DNA of 64,000 bases from DSVZ01 sp964568145 (GTDB lineage: Bacteria; Verrucomicrobiota; Verrucomicrobiia; Limisphaerales; J093). Under the pieces are notes generated by a model. The model saw only the letters and a program-made list of their open reading frames with translations. It had not been told where the DNA came from and searched no databases. The stretch spans positions 1 to 64,000 of the forward strand of contig CAZMOZ010000020.1 of the NCBI GenBank assembly GCA_964568145.1, given 5' to 3'. Positions 42,912 to 53,147 of this stretch are shown piece after piece (position 1 is the stretch's first letter; each line of letters begins with the position of its first letter). Both the position numbers and the translations under genes were made by a program.

Positions 42912-45038
42912 TCACCGCCGCACCAGCACGACCCAATCCTCGCCGGGATCGGCAGGCGGCTCGCCCAGGGCAACCTTCCCCGGCCCGCTGACGCGGGTGA
43001 CGCTGCCGCGCTGGAGTTCGCCGCCGGCGCGCGGGTTGTACCACCGCACCGAGAAGCGCCCGTGCTGGTCGCCCAGGTCGAGCGACGTGGTTCCGCCATT
43101 GGGCAGGTACACGACGTACACCGCGCCCGGTTTGGCCAGGCAGAACTTCGAGTTGTCGTGCTGCTCATTGCCAATGAGCGGGTCGGCGTTGGTCATTTCC
43201 CAGAACGGCACCCGGTTTTCGTGGAAGAACTCGAGCGCGAGGCGGCAGATGTCCCAGCCCCGGTCGCGGCTGCGCCAGTCCTCGCACTGCAGGTCATTCT
43301 GCGGCAGTTTGTAGCCGAAGTAGTATTCCACGCCGCCGCCGCCGGCCAGGAGCGTGCCCCAGAGGCAGAGCTTGCGGATGTCGTGGAGCGTGTAGGTCCG
43401 GCCGCCCTGCACCGCCTCGCCGCTGTGGCCGGCGTAACCGGGGTCGGGCGGCACGCCCATTTCGGCCGGGTTTTGCTCGTCGTTGCAGACCACCCACGGC
43501 TTGCCGGCCCGCGCGGACTCGGTCACCCACTTGAGCGTGCGCAGGTGTGCCGCGTTCCAGGCGTTTTGCAGCGACGCCCCGGTGAGCGCGGACTGCCCGC
43601 CGAGCAACGGCGGGTACACCTTGTCCTGCTGGTCCGGGAAGGTGTGGATCACGATGAGGTGCCGGTACGGATCGGTGTCGTGGAGGTACTGCGCCATGTC
43701 GCGGATTTCCCCGGAGGACTGCGTGTTCTCCTCGCCGAGGTTCCAGTTGAGCGCGAGGTTGTGGGCGAAGCGCGCGATCAGCTCGCGCAGGTACAGCTTG
43801 CGCTCCGGGCCGAGCCGCCCGCCGTCCAGCGCCTCGGGCACGAGGTCGTGCCGGGCGTCGTGGCCGCGACGGTTGTCATCTATCTCCTGTTCCTGAAGCT
43901 TGAAGTGCAGGTACAGGCCGCGCGCCGTGGCGTGGTCGAAGACGATGCCCCACTGGTCCAGCTTCGAGCAGTCGTAGTGGAACTTGGCGTCGCGCTCCAC
44001 GAACGGCCACACGTCGTCGCCGTCGCCGCCGGCGTTGTAAGGCAGGAAGCTGAAGGCGTTCGCGCCCTTGCCCGCGAGGTAGTTCAGCGCGCCGATCAGG
44101 CCCTGGCCCTTGCCGCCCTGCCAGGTGGGATCGCCGGGCCGCCAGTCGCGCGCGTGCGGCTGCCAGGTCTTGAGCCGCCCGGCGGGGGTGTTCTCGCCGG
44201 GCCGGGCGTCACGACGCGGGTTGGCCACGGTGCCGTCGAAGTCGGCGTAGGCCAGCAGATTCTCCGGGGCGTCGGCGCCGGCCTTGAGGAAATACTCGCC
44301 GGTGCCGGCGAACCGCAGGTGATGCCGGCCCACGTACTGCAACCGGCCCTTGGCGCGAAAGTCGCGTCCGCGTTTGTCGCTGGCACGGATCGTGAACGAG
44401 CCGCTGGCGGTCAAGAACGGCGTGGCCTGCGCGGCGGCCGCGTCGTCCACCGCCACGTGTCGGCCGCGGAGCAGCGTGAGCGAGTAGTCCCAGCGGCCGG
44501 TTTTGTCGGGCGAGAGGTGCGCGCGCCAGCGGGTGCCGGCCTCGGCCGAGGTTTCGGCGGCGTGGCCGTCCGCCGCGAAGTAGCCGGGCACGCGATGGCT
44601 CGGCAAGCCGCTTTCGTGCGTGAAGGTCACGGTCAGCCGGTAATCCGTGAATGGATTCGGGTCCACGTCGCGTTCGTGCGCGAACGGACCGTCGAGCGTG
44701 AGCGTGACCTTGTGCCATTGGCGCAGTTCGCCGCTGACGGTCACCGTGCCGGGACCGTCGGGCTGGCGCGGCCGGGCGGCCTGGTCCTTCTTCAAATTCG
44801 CCTCGATCCAGCGGGCGAGGGTGGAACTGCCGAAACCGTAGCCACCGGGCAAGGGGCCGATGTCTGTGGTCTGGATGGGCGGCGGCTGACCCCAATGGGC
44901 GGGAAAGGGCTTGCGGCCGGCGGGCGCTCCGGCCGGCGGCGCCTGCGACCAGGCGGGCAGCGCAACAGCGGTCAACAGGCCGGCAAACAGGATCGCGCGA
45001 AGCACACGCCGACGGGGGTTGAAGCGGGCCGTCATCAT
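42912..45038 (-). CDS. DUF5060-containing secreted glycosidase-like protein, 708 aa
   Basis: The signal peptide follows the start (MMTARFNPRRRVLRAILFAG, cleavage near LPAWSQ-APP). A DUF5060-type beta domain lies at about 90-250 (VTVSGELRQWHKVTLTLDGP, TFTHESGLPSHRVPGYFAAD). A TIM-barrel-like domain follows at about 290-600, with ANAFSFLPYNAGGDGDDVWP, FHYDCSKLDQWGIVFDHATA, ALNWNLGEENTQSSGEIRDM and PWVVCNDEQNPAEMG. Candidate acids are in N-L-G-E-E-N and N-D-E-Q-N. The end is a small beta domain (VYVVYLPNGGTTSLDLGDQH) like a putative collagen-binding domain. DUF5060 relatives in GH140-like families act on complex plant or algal glycans. Start ATG 45038, with ATG 45035 equally good. Confidence 0.82.
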   Translation of the reverse strand: MMTARFNPRRRVLRAILFAGLLTAVALPAWSQAPPAGAPAGRKPFPAHWGQPPPIQTTDIGPLPGGYGFGSSTLARWIEANLKKDQAARPRQPDGPGTVTVSGELRQWHKVTLTLDGPFAHERDVDPNPFTDYRLTVTFTHESGLPSHRVPGYFAADGHAAETSAEAGTRWRAHLSPDKTGRWDYSLTLLRGRHVAVDDAAAAQATPFLTASGSFTIRASDKRGRDFRAKGRLQYVGRHHLRFAGTGEYFLKAGADAPENLLAYADFDGTVANPRRDARPGENTPAGRLKTWQPHARDWRPGDPTWQGGKGQGLIGALNYLAGKGANAFSFLPYNAGGDGDDVWPFVERDAKFHYDCSKLDQWGIVFDHATARGLYLHFKLQEQEIDDNRRGHDARHDLVPEALDGGRLGPERKLYLRELIARFAHNLALNWNLGEENTQSSGEIRDMAQYLHDTDPYRHLIVIHTFPDQQDKVYPPLLGGQSALTGASLQNAWNAAHLRTLKWVTESARAGKPWVVCNDEQNPAEMGVPPDPGYAGHSGEAVQGGRTYTLHDIRKLCLWGTLLAGGGGVEYYFGYKLPQNDLQCEDWRSRDRGWDICRLALEFFHENRVPFWEMTNADPLIGNEQHDNSKFCLAKPGAVYVVYLPNGGTTSLDLGDQHGRFSVRWYNPRAGGELQRGSVTRVSGPGKVALGEPPADPGEDWVVLVRR

Positions 45039-45354
45039 AGGTGCGGCAGGTGTACCCCAGCGCGGTCCAGCGCGTCCATCGGATTGCGCGGGCGTGCCGG
45101 AGCGGCGCCGGTTCAGCGGAGTCATGCCGGGCTGGGAAATCTCCCTGCCTGGCAGGGTCGCGCAGCGTCGCGGCCGGGGACCGGTGAGCGCGGGCGGGTC
45201 GCCCGCGCGACGGCCGCAGGCGAGGGCGCCTGCACCACCCCCCGCCGGGCCGGCAAGCCAGCGGAATCAGGCCTTGTCATGTCACCATAAGATTGAAGCT
45301 TGAGCCCGCCTCGCGCCCGGCCTAACTTGCCGCGTAACCGTCCGGTTCATCCCG
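45039..45354. other. Divergent intergenic region with R3 repeat
   Basis: About 316 bases between the DUF5060 gene and the DUF1549 operon. It contains an R3 repeat (45187-45236). A patch near 45270-45300 (CTTGTCATGTCACCATAAG) is AT-richer and probably holds the operon promoter, but no hexamer pair is convincing. Confidence 0.55.
45187..45236. repeat. Repeat R3, copy 2
   Basis: GCGCGGGCGGGTCGCCCGCGC, then GACGGCC and GCAGGCGAGGGCGCCTGC. It has the same two-hairpin layout as 22346 and 57400. Confidence 0.6.
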
Positions 45355-48300
45355 ATGTATCACGACCCCAACGCATGGTTCCGGTCCGGGCGCGACCGAC
45401 TTGCCTGGTGGGGCGGGCGCCTGGCGCTGAGCGCCGGCTTGGCGGCCGTCACCGTCGCCGCGTTTCCGGCTCAATCCGCCGCCGCCGCGACCGATGTTTC
45501 CCCGGCGCCGGCCCTCTCCCGGCCGGTGGATTTCGCGCACGAGGTTTTCCCGATTCTCGAAGCCCGGTGCTTTGAGTGCCACGGCCCGGACAAACAAAAA
45601 GCCGGCCTGCGGCTGGACGCGAAGGCGTCTTTCCTTAAAGGCGGCAAATCCGGTCTGCCGATCCTGGCGGGTGAAGCCGCCGCCAGTCTGTTGTTCCAGC
45701 GGGTTTCCACCACGGACACGGACGACATGATGCCTCCGAAAGGCGAGCGGCTGACGGCGGAGCAGGTCGCGCTGATCCGCGCCTGGATTGACCAGGGCGC
45801 GTCCTGGCCGGACGGTGTTGGCGCGGCGTCGGCGGAGGTGAAACACCACTGGGCTTACGTGCCGCCGTGGCGGCCCGAGCCGCCGGCGGTCAAGCTGCGC
45901 AACTGGCCGCGCAACGACCTGGACCGGTTCATCCTCGCCCGGCTCGAGCAGGAAGGCCTGCGTCCCGCGCCGGAAGCCGACCGTGCCACGTTGATCCGCC
46001 GCGTGAGCCTCGACCTGACCGGCCTGCCGCCCAGCCCCGCCGAGGTGGACGCGTTTCGGGAGGACCGGCGTCCCGACGCCTACGAGCGGCTGGTCGCGCG
46101 CCTGCTGGCCTCGCCGCATTACGGCGAGCGCTGGGCGCGGCCCTGGCTGGACATGGCGCGCTACGCCGACACCACCGGCTACGAAAAAGACGAGCGCCGC
46201 TCGAACTGGCCTTACCGCGACTGGGTCATCCACGCGCTCAACCGCGACCTGCCGTTCGACCAGTTCACCCTCGAGCAGCTCGCCGGCGACCTGCTGCCGG
46301 ACGCCACGACGGAGCAGAAGGTCGCCACCGGCTTCCACCGCAACACCATGACCAACACCGAGGGCGGCACGGACGACGAGGAGTTCCGCACCGCCGCGGT
46401 GATTGACCGGGTGAACACCACCTTCACTGTCTGGCTGGGCACCACGATGGCCTGCGCCCAGTGCCACAACCACAAGTACGACCCGTTCACCCAGCGCGAG
46501 TACTTCGCGGCGTTCGCGTTCTTCAACCAGACCCGCGACGGCGGCAAGACGCTCGACCCCGTGCTCGAACTGCCCACGCCGGACCAGGCCGCCCGGCGCG
46601 CCGAAATCCGCGCGAAGATCGAGCCGCTGCAAAAGCTCCTGGACACCCAGACGCCCGCGCTCGACGCCGAGCAAGCGCAATGGGAGGCCGGGCTCCAGGA
46701 ACCGCGTCGCGCCATCGCCGCCGGCTGGACGGTGCTCGAACCCGCCGGCCTCACGGCCTCGAATGGCGTCACGCTCGAGCCGCAGCCGGACCAGTCCGTG
46801 TTCGCCAGCGCCGCGAAGCTGCCCGAGACGAGCGTGTACGAACTGGTCCTGACCAACCCGCCGGCCGATGTGACGGCCTTCCGCGTCGAGGCCCTCACCG
46901 ACGACCGGCTGCCGAACCGCAGTTCCGGCCACGGCCTCGACGGCGATTTCGTGCTGACGGATTTCGAGGTCGAACTCCGCCTCGCGGGAGCCGCCAGCGA
47001 TCCCAAAAGCGCGCCGCCGAAGCTGGAATTCGACAAGGCCTACGCGGACTTCGCCGAGGAGCGCTTCGAGGTCCACAAGGCCGTGGACAAGGACGCGCAG
47101 TCCGGCTGGGCGATCGGCGCCGACCAGGAGCAGAACCGGACGAACCGTTTCGCCGTGTTTGTCAGCAAGCCGCCGACCAATGTGCTGACGGCGACGCACT
47201 GGGTCATCCGCCTCAAGCAGGAATCCATCCGGCCGAAGAACCTGCTCGGGCGCTTCCGGCTCGCGTATTCGACCACGCCGGCCGGGGCGCATCGCGTCTG
47301 GGGGGACGTGCCGGCGGGCATCCGCGCGTTGCTCGAGGTCGAGCCGGCGCAACGGACCGACGCGCAGAAGGCCGAGCTGGCGCGGCATCATCGCGGCCTC
47401 GCGCCCAGCCTGGCTCCGGTGCGCGCCGAGGTCGCCGAACTGCGCAAACAGGAACCGAAGGACATTGCGACCACGCTCGTCATGCGGGAGGTGGACCCGC
47501 CGCGCGTGACGCGCGTCCTCAAGCGCGGGAGCTTCCTGGACCCCGGCGACGAGGTGCAGCCGGGCACGCCGGCCGTGTTGCCGCCGATGGCGCCCGACCT
47601 GCCGCGCAACCGGCTCGGGCTCGCGCGCTGGCTGGTGTCGCCGGAGAACCCGCTCGTCGGCCGCGTGACCATGAACCGCCTTTGGGCGGCGTACTTCGGC
47701 CGGGGTCTGGTCGAAACAAGCGAAGATTTCGGGTCGCAGGGCGAATTGCCGTCGCATCCCGAATTGCTGGACTGGCTGGCGACGGAGTTTGTCCGTCAGG
47801 GCTGGAGCCTGAAAGCGATGCACCGGCTCATCGTGACCTCGGCCACGTACCGGCAGTCGGCGCGGGTGACGCCGGAATTGCTCGAGCGCGATCCGTACAA
47901 CCGGCTGCTCGCCCGCGGCGCGCGCTTCCGAATGGAGGCGGAGATGCTCCGCGACACCACCCTGGCGGCGGCCGGCCTGCTGAACCCGCGGATCGGCGGG
48001 CCGGGCGTGTTTCCGTACCAGCCCGAGGGTGTCTGGGCCATGCCGTACAGCGACGACAAATGGGTGATGAACACCAACGGCCACCAGTTCCGCCGGGGCC
48101 TCTACACCTTCGCGAGGCGGTCGTTTCCGTACGCCGCGTTCGTCACGTTCGACGCGCCGAGCCGGGAGGTCTGCACCGAGCGCCGGCCGCGCACCAACAC
48201 GCCGCTCCAGGCGCTGGTCACGCTGAACGACCCGGCCTTTTTCGCGGCGGCCGGCGGACTCGCCCGTCGCGTGGCGATTGAAGGCGGCGCGGAAGACCGG

Positions 48301-48552
48301 GAGCGCCTGATGTTCGCCTTCAAGGCCGTGCTGGGCCGCGCGCCGACAAAGAAGGAACGCGCGGCCACGCTCGAGTTGCTGAACAAGGCCCGCGCCCGGT
48401 TCGCCGCCGCGCCCGACTCCGCCGCCCGGTTGCTTACGCAGGCGGCGTTGCCGGAAGCCGCCTCCCAAAGCCGCTACGCCTCCGAACTCGCCGCTTGGAC
48501 CGTCGTGGCCAACGTGCTGCTGAACCTTGACGAGGCGTTGACGAAGGGCTGA
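45355..48552 (+). CDS. DUF1549/DUF1553 cytochrome-like protein (PSD1 type), 1065 aa
   Basis: The signal region is WWGGRLALSAGLAAVTVAAF. A PSCyt1 (planctomycete cytochrome C-type) domain has a heme motif CFECH (residues 72-76), then GPDKQKAGLRLDA. The DUF1549 domain shows LIRRVSLDLTGLPPSPAEVD and WLDMARYADTTGYEKD, and a second CxxCH occurs as CAQCHNHKYDP (367-371). A beta-sandwich inserts in the middle. The DUF1553 domain follows with LARWLVSPENPLVGRVTMNR, SEDFGSQGELPSHPELLDWL and SFPYAAFVTFDAPSREVCTE. Proteins of this kind are exported, abundant in the PVC group, and presumed redox or polysaccharide-related, but no activity is proven. It heads the operon; the DUF1501 gene starts 20 bases on. 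Confidence 0.95.
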   Translation: MYHDPNAWFRSGRDRLAWWGGRLALSAGLAAVTVAAFPAQSAAAATDVSPAPALSRPVDFAHEVFPILEARCFECHGPDKQKAGLRLDAKASFLKGGKSGLPILAGEAAASLLFQRVSTTDTDDMMPPKGERLTAEQVALIRAWIDQGASWPDGVGAASAEVKHHWAYVPPWRPEPPAVKLRNWPRNDLDRFILARLEQEGLRPAPEADRATLIRRVSLDLTGLPPSPAEVDAFREDRRPDAYERLVARLLASPHYGERWARPWLDMARYADTTGYEKDERRSNWPYRDWVIHALNRDLPFDQFTLEQLAGDLLPDATTEQKVATGFHRNTMTNTEGGTDDEEFRTAAVIDRVNTTFTVWLGTTMACAQCHNHKYDPFTQREYFAAFAFFNQTRDGGKTLDPVLELPTPDQAARRAEIRAKIEPLQKLLDTQTPALDAEQAQWEAGLQEPRRAIAAGWTVLEPAGLTASNGVTLEPQPDQSVFASAAKLPETSVYELVLTNPPADVTAFRVEALTDDRLPNRSSGHGLDGDFVLTDFEVELRLAGAASDPKSAPPKLEFDKAYADFAEERFEVHKAVDKDAQSGWAIGADQEQNRTNRFAVFVSKPPTNVLTATHWVIRLKQESIRPKNLLGRFRLAYSTTPAGAHRVWGDVPAGIRALLEVEPAQRTDAQKAELARHHRGLAPSLAPVRAEVAELRKQEPKDIATTLVMREVDPPRVTRVLKRGSFLDPGDEVQPGTPAVLPPMAPDLPRNRLGLARWLVSPENPLVGRVTMNRLWAAYFGRGLVETSEDFGSQGELPSHPELLDWLATEFVRQGWSLKAMHRLIVTSATYRQSARVTPELLERDPYNRLLARGARFRMEAEMLRDTTLAAAGLLNPRIGGPGVFPYQPEGVWAMPYSDDKWVMNTNGHQFRRGLYTFARRSFPYAAFVTFDAPSREVCTERRPRTNTPLQALVTLNDPAFFAAAGGLARRVAIEGGAEDRERLMFAFKAVLGRAPTKKERAATLELLNKARARFAAAPDSAARLLTQAALPEAASQSRYASELAAWTVVANVLLNLDEALTKG

Positions 48553-48572
48553 TCCAGCTTTCACCGCGCTCC

Positions 48573-50030
48573 ATGAACCCCACCCAGGAATACCTCAAGC
48601 TCTTCACCCGCCGGCAGTTCTTCCGCGACTGCGGCACCGGCCTGGGCACGCTGGCCCTGGCGTCGTTGCTGAACCGCAGCCTGCTCGCCGCCGCGCCCGG
48701 CCCGGCCCCGGCGGCGGACCCCACCCTGCCCAAGCCGCCGCACTTCGCGCCCAAGGCGAAGAACGTGATCTACCTGCACATGGCCGGCGCGCCCAGCCAG
48801 CTCGACCTGCTCGACCACAAGCCGAAGTTGAACGAGCTGGACGGCCAGCGCGTGCCCGAAAGCCTCATCCAGGGCGAGCGGTTCGCCTTCATCAAGGGCG
48901 TGCCGCGCGTGCTCGGCTCGCCGCACCCGTTCGCCCGGCACGGCCGCTCCGGTCAGGAAATCTCGGCGGCGCTGCCGCATCTGGCGGAGATCGCGGACGA
49001 CATCTGCATCGTGCGCTCGATGCGGACCGACCAGTTCAACCACGCCCCGGCGCAGATCTTCGCGCAGACCGGCTTTGCCCGGCCGGGCCGGCCGGGCATG
49101 GGCGCGTGGGTGTCCTACGGCCTGGGCACCGACTGCCGGAATTTGCCGGGCTTCGTGGTGCTGGTGTCCGGCAAGAACGGCCCGGACGGCGGCACGGCCC
49201 TGTGGAGCAGCGGCTTCCTGCCCACCGTGCATCAAGGCGTGCAACTGCGCGCCAAGGGCGATCCGGTGCTGTTCCTCTCCAACCCGGACGGCCTGGACCG
49301 CGCGTTGCGCCGGCAGACGCTGGACACGCTCGAGCTGCTGAACCGCGAGGCCTTCCAGCGCGTTGGCGACCCCGAGATCGTCACACGCATCGCGCAGTTC
49401 GAGATGGCGTATCGCATGCAGGCCAGCGTGCCGGAGCTGATGGACCTGTCCCGGGAGCCGGCGTCCATGCACGAGCTGTACGGCAGCGAGCCGGGCAAGT
49501 CCGGCTTCGCGAATAACTGCCTGCTGGCGCGGCGGCTGATCGAGAAGGGCGTGCGGTTTGTCCAGCTTTACCACTGGGGCTGGGACAGCCACGGCGACAT
49601 CAAGGAAAACGATCTGCGCTTCGGCATGGTGGACCGCTGCCGCGAGACGGACCGGCCCGCCGCGGCGCTGGTGAAGGACCTCAAGCGGCGCGGCCTGCTT
49701 GACCAGACGCTGGTGATCTGGGGCGGCGAGTTCGGCCGCACACCGATGAACGAGGCGCGCAACAAGGACGGCTGGATCGGCCGCGACCATCACCCCCACG
49801 CTTTTTCGATCTGGATGGCCGGCGGCGGCGTCAAGCCCGGCATCACGTACGGCGCGACCGACGAACTCGGCTATTTCGTGGCCGAGAACCCCGTTCACGT
49901 GCATGATCTGCAGGCGACCATTCTGCACTGCCTGGGCCTGGAGCACACGAAGCTGACGTACCGTTTCCAGGGCCGTGACTTCCGGCTCACGGACGTGCAT
50001 GGCGAGGTGGTGAAAGGCATTCTGGCATGA
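48573..50030 (+). CDS. Tat-exported DUF1501 protein, 485 aa
   Basis: The twin-arginine signal TRRQFFRDCGTGLGTLALAS opens the protein. Next come the DUF1501 signatures AKNVIYLHMAGAPSQLDLLD, FNHAPAQIFAQTGFARPGRP, GVQLRAKGDPVLFLSNPDG and VIWGGEFGRTPMNEA, with RDHHPHAFSIWMAGGGVKPG and TYRFQGRDFRLTDVHGEVVK. The fold is related to alkaline phosphatase/sulfatase; no reaction is assigned. DUF1501 and DUF1549/1553 genes are nearly always paired in the PVC group, suggesting a shared periplasmic complex. Its TGA overlaps the ATG of the next DUF1549 gene (ATGA). Confidence 0.95.
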   Translation: MNPTQEYLKLFTRRQFFRDCGTGLGTLALASLLNRSLLAAAPGPAPAADPTLPKPPHFAPKAKNVIYLHMAGAPSQLDLLDHKPKLNELDGQRVPESLIQGERFAFIKGVPRVLGSPHPFARHGRSGQEISAALPHLAEIADDICIVRSMRTDQFNHAPAQIFAQTGFARPGRPGMGAWVSYGLGTDCRNLPGFVVLVSGKNGPDGGTALWSSGFLPTVHQGVQLRAKGDPVLFLSNPDGLDRALRRQTLDTLELLNREAFQRVGDPEIVTRIAQFEMAYRMQASVPELMDLSREPASMHELYGSEPGKSGFANNCLLARRLIEKGVRFVQLYHWGWDSHGDIKENDLRFGMVDRCRETDRPAAALVKDLKRRGLLDQTLVIWGGEFGRTPMNEARNKDGWIGRDHHPHAFSIWMAGGGVKPGITYGATDELGYFVAENPVHVHDLQATILHCLGLEHTKLTYRFQGRDFRLTDVHGEVVKGILA

Positions 50031-53000
50031 GATTCTTCAAGCTCCGGCTGGCGGCGGCGTCGCTGGCCCTCGCGACCAACCTGGCCGGCGCGGATTTCGC
50101 CCGCGACATCGAGCCGATCCTGGTCAAGCGCTGTTGGGAATGCCACGGACCGGACCAGCACAAGGCCGGCCTGCGGCTGGATTCCCGGGCCGCCGCGCTC
50201 AAGGGCGGCAAGTCCGGCCGCCCGGCCATCTCACCCGGCCAGGCGGACGCCAGCGAGCTGCTCCGACGCGTGCGCACGGCGGACCCGGACGACGTGATGC
50301 CGCCGAAAGGCGACCGCTTGAAGCCGGGCGAAATCGCGCATCTGAAGGCCTGGATCGAGGCCGGCGCCGAGTGGCCGGACACGGACCCGCGGAAGCACTG
50401 GGCGTTTGTGAACCCCGCCCGGCCGCCGGTGCCGCCGGTCAAGCATCCGGCGCGCGCGCTCCACCCGGTGGACCACTTCATTCAGGCGCGTCTGGATCCG
50501 GAAGGCCTGGCGCCCGCCGGCGAAGCGGACCGCGCCACGCTGATCCGGCGGTTGAGTCTCGACCTCACCGGCCTGCCGCCGACGTGGCCCGAGGTCGAGG
50601 CGTTCATGAACGATCCGCGCCCGGATGCCTACGAGCGGCTGGTGGACCGGCTGCTGGCCTCGCCGCATTACGGCGAGCACCTCGCCCGTTGGTGGCTCGA
50701 TCTGGCGCGTTACGCCGACTCGAATGGTTACCAGGTGGACCTGGCGCGCTCGATCTGGCCTTACCGCGACTGGGTGATCCACGCCTTCAATCGCAACCAG
50801 CCGTTTGACCAGTTCACCATCGAGCAACTCGCCGGCGACCTGCTCCCCCACGCCTCGCTCGAACAACGCATCGCGACGGGCTTCAACCGCAACACCAAGA
50901 TCAACGACGAAGGCGGCGGCGACGCCGAGGAGTACCGGACCAGGGCCGTGAAGGACCGCGTGGCCACGACGGCCACGACCTGGCTCGGCCTGACGATGGC
51001 CTGCGCCGAGTGCCACACCCACAAGTACGATCCCATCACCCACGAGGAGTACTACCAGTTTTACGCGTTCTTCAACAACACGGCCGACGGCGGCAATTAC
51101 AGCGTCGAGCCCACCGTTCCGGTCCCGCCGCCCGACGTGACCCGGCAGGTCGGGTATCTCCGCGAGCGGATCGCCGGAGTCCAGCGTCAGTTGGAGTCGG
51201 CGGAGCGCGCGGCCGCCGCCGCGCAGGCCGCTTGGGAGCGGCAGATCGCATCGCGGCCGGAGGTCTGGACGCCGCTGCAACTGACCAACGCGGTTTCCAC
51301 CGGCGGTTCGGGCTACACGAACCTCGCGGACGGTTCGGTGCTGGCCACCGGCGTGAACCCGATCTACGACACGATTTTCGTCGAGGCGACGACCGGGCTG
51401 ACGAACATCACCGCGGTGTTGCTCGAAGTCCTGCCGGACCCGAGCCTGCCCAAGAACGGTCCCGGCCGCTGGGGCGCGACCGGGAACTTCATCCTGGACG
51501 AATTCGTCGTCAGCGCCGCGCCGCTCGCCGGCGAGGCCCCGGCCGTTACGAACCTGGTGTTCGCCGGCGCGACGGCGGACTGGGAGCAGTTGTACTACCG
51601 CGCCGAACACGCGGTGGATCGCAATCCCAAGACCGGCTGGGCCATCGCGCCGCGGTTTGGCGAACGCCATTTCCTCATCGCGAATCTCCCGGAACCGGCG
51701 GGGTTCGCCGGCGGCACGCGGCTGGTGTTCCGCTTCGAGCACTACCACGGCAACAGCCACACGCTCGGCCGGTTCCGGATTTCGGTGGCCACGGAGCGCG
51801 ACCCGGCCGCGCTGTGGCCGGTGCCGCCGGAGATCCGGGCGCTGGCCGGAATCCCCGCCGCGGAGCGCACCCCGGAGCAGGCGAAGCGGCTTGCCGCCGC
51901 CCGGCGCGGCGCGGTGCCGGAAATCCGCGCGCTCGAAACCGAGTTGTTCCGCCTGAACCAGCGCGAGGCGGAACTCGCCACGATGAAGCACTCGACGCTG
52001 GTGATGAAGGAGCTGCCGCAGCCGCGCGAGACTTACATCCATCTCCGGGGCGACTTCCTCTCGAAGGGGAAGGTCGTGACGCCGGGGGTGCCGGCATTTC
52101 TCCCGCCCCTGCCGGCGGACCAGCCGCCGAACCGGCTGACGCTGGCGCGCTGGCTGGTCGCACCGGACAACCCGCTCACGGCCCGCGTGACTGTGAACCG
52201 CCTTTGGCAGCGCTTCTTCGGCACGGGCCTCGTGAAGACCAGCGAGGACTTCGGCCGGCAGGGCGAGGCGCCGTCGCATCCCGAACTGCTCGACTGGCTG
52301 GCGGTGGAATTCCGCGAGACGGGCTGGGATTTGAAACGCCTGCAAAAGCTCCTGGTCATGTCCGCGACCTACCGCCAGAGCGCGGCGGCGACGCCGGCCT
52401 TGCTGGAAAAAGACCTGTACAACCGCCTGCTCGCCCGCGGCCCGCGCTTCCGGCTCGATCCCGAAGTCATCCGCGACCAGGCGCTCGCGGTGTGCGGCCT
52501 CCTGAATCCGGACGTGGGCGGGCCAAGCGTGTACCCGGAGCAGGTGGCGAACCTGTGGAAGGAGATCGGCTTCCTGCGTCCCGAGATCGGCATGGACGAA
52601 TGGCCGGTCAGCGAGGGGCCGGACCGGTACCGGCGCGGCGTGTACACCTTCTGGCGCCGCGTCTGCACCTACCCGACCTTTGCGACGTTCGACGCGCCGA
52701 GCCGCGAGAACTGCACCTCGCGGCGGCCGCGCACGAACACGCCGTTGCAGGCCCTCGCCGGCCTGAACGAGCCCACGCTGTTCGAGGCGGCGCGGGTCTT
52801 CGCGCAACGCGTGCTGCGTGAAGGCGGCTCTGAGCCGGCGCGGCAGGTCCGGTTCGCCTTCCGCGCGACCCTCGCCCGCGATCCCACCGCCGCCGAGGAG
52901 CGGCGCCTGCTGGCGCTGCTGGAACAGCAGATGCGCAGCTTTGAGAACGACGCCGTGGCGGCCGCGCGCTTGATCGGGGTGGGCGCCGCGCCGCCGGCCG

Positions 53001-53086
53001 ACGGCCTGGACCCCCGCCACGTCGCGGCCTGGACCGTGGTGGCCAATGTGTTGTTCAACCTGGACGAGACGCTGACGAAGGGATGA
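50027..53086 (+). CDS. Second DUF1549/DUF1553 cytochrome-like protein, 1019 aa
   Basis: Signal MRFFKLRLAAASLALATNLA. Heme motifs are CWECH (residues 36-40) and CAECHTHKYDP (326-330). The domain order is the same as in the first copy: PSCyt1, DUF1549 with LIRRLSLDLTGLPPTWPEVE and WWLDLARYADSNGYQVDL, a middle beta domain with NPIYDTIFVEATTGLTNITA, then DUF1553 (LARWLVAPDNPLTARVTVNR, SEDFGRQGEAPSHPELLDWL). The two copies clearly share origin but differ widely in the middle domain. The start overlaps the DUF1501 stop by 4 bases, so translation is coupled. Confidence 0.95.
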   Translation: MRFFKLRLAAASLALATNLAGADFARDIEPILVKRCWECHGPDQHKAGLRLDSRAAALKGGKSGRPAISPGQADASELLRRVRTADPDDVMPPKGDRLKPGEIAHLKAWIEAGAEWPDTDPRKHWAFVNPARPPVPPVKHPARALHPVDHFIQARLDPEGLAPAGEADRATLIRRLSLDLTGLPPTWPEVEAFMNDPRPDAYERLVDRLLASPHYGEHLARWWLDLARYADSNGYQVDLARSIWPYRDWVIHAFNRNQPFDQFTIEQLAGDLLPHASLEQRIATGFNRNTKINDEGGGDAEEYRTRAVKDRVATTATTWLGLTMACAECHTHKYDPITHEEYYQFYAFFNNTADGGNYSVEPTVPVPPPDVTRQVGYLRERIAGVQRQLESAERAAAAAQAAWERQIASRPEVWTPLQLTNAVSTGGSGYTNLADGSVLATGVNPIYDTIFVEATTGLTNITAVLLEVLPDPSLPKNGPGRWGATGNFILDEFVVSAAPLAGEAPAVTNLVFAGATADWEQLYYRAEHAVDRNPKTGWAIAPRFGERHFLIANLPEPAGFAGGTRLVFRFEHYHGNSHTLGRFRISVATERDPAALWPVPPEIRALAGIPAAERTPEQAKRLAAARRGAVPEIRALETELFRLNQREAELATMKHSTLVMKELPQPRETYIHLRGDFLSKGKVVTPGVPAFLPPLPADQPPNRLTLARWLVAPDNPLTARVTVNRLWQRFFGTGLVKTSEDFGRQGEAPSHPELLDWLAVEFRETGWDLKRLQKLLVMSATYRQSAAATPALLEKDLYNRLLARGPRFRLDPEVIRDQALAVCGLLNPDVGGPSVYPEQVANLWKEIGFLRPEIGMDEWPVSEGPDRYRRGVYTFWRRVCTYPTFATFDAPSRENCTSRRPRTNTPLQALAGLNEPTLFEAARVFAQRVLREGGSEPARQVRFAFRATLARDPTAAEERRLLALLEQQMRSFENDAVAAARLIGVGAAPPADGLDPRHVAAWTVVANVLFNLDETLTKG

Positions 53087-53092
53087 GCAGAG

Positions 53093-53122
53093 AGTTGACA
53101 GTGTTCAGTTTTCAGTGAGCAG
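53093..53122 (+). repeat. Left inverted end of the four-helix-bundle cassette
   Basis: GTTGACAGTGTTCAG followed by TTTTCAGTGAGCAG (53109-53122). The last 14 bases are the exact reverse complement of 53640-53653. Confidence 0.85.
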
Positions 53123-53147
53123 AAGCCGGTCATTCGCCGAGCGCGCC

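Noticed and set aside
45322..48564. Open frame of about 1080 codons on the minus strand
   Set aside because: It mirrors the DUF1549/1553 gene, which has all its family motifs. The antisense frame is Arg/Ala-rich without motifs.
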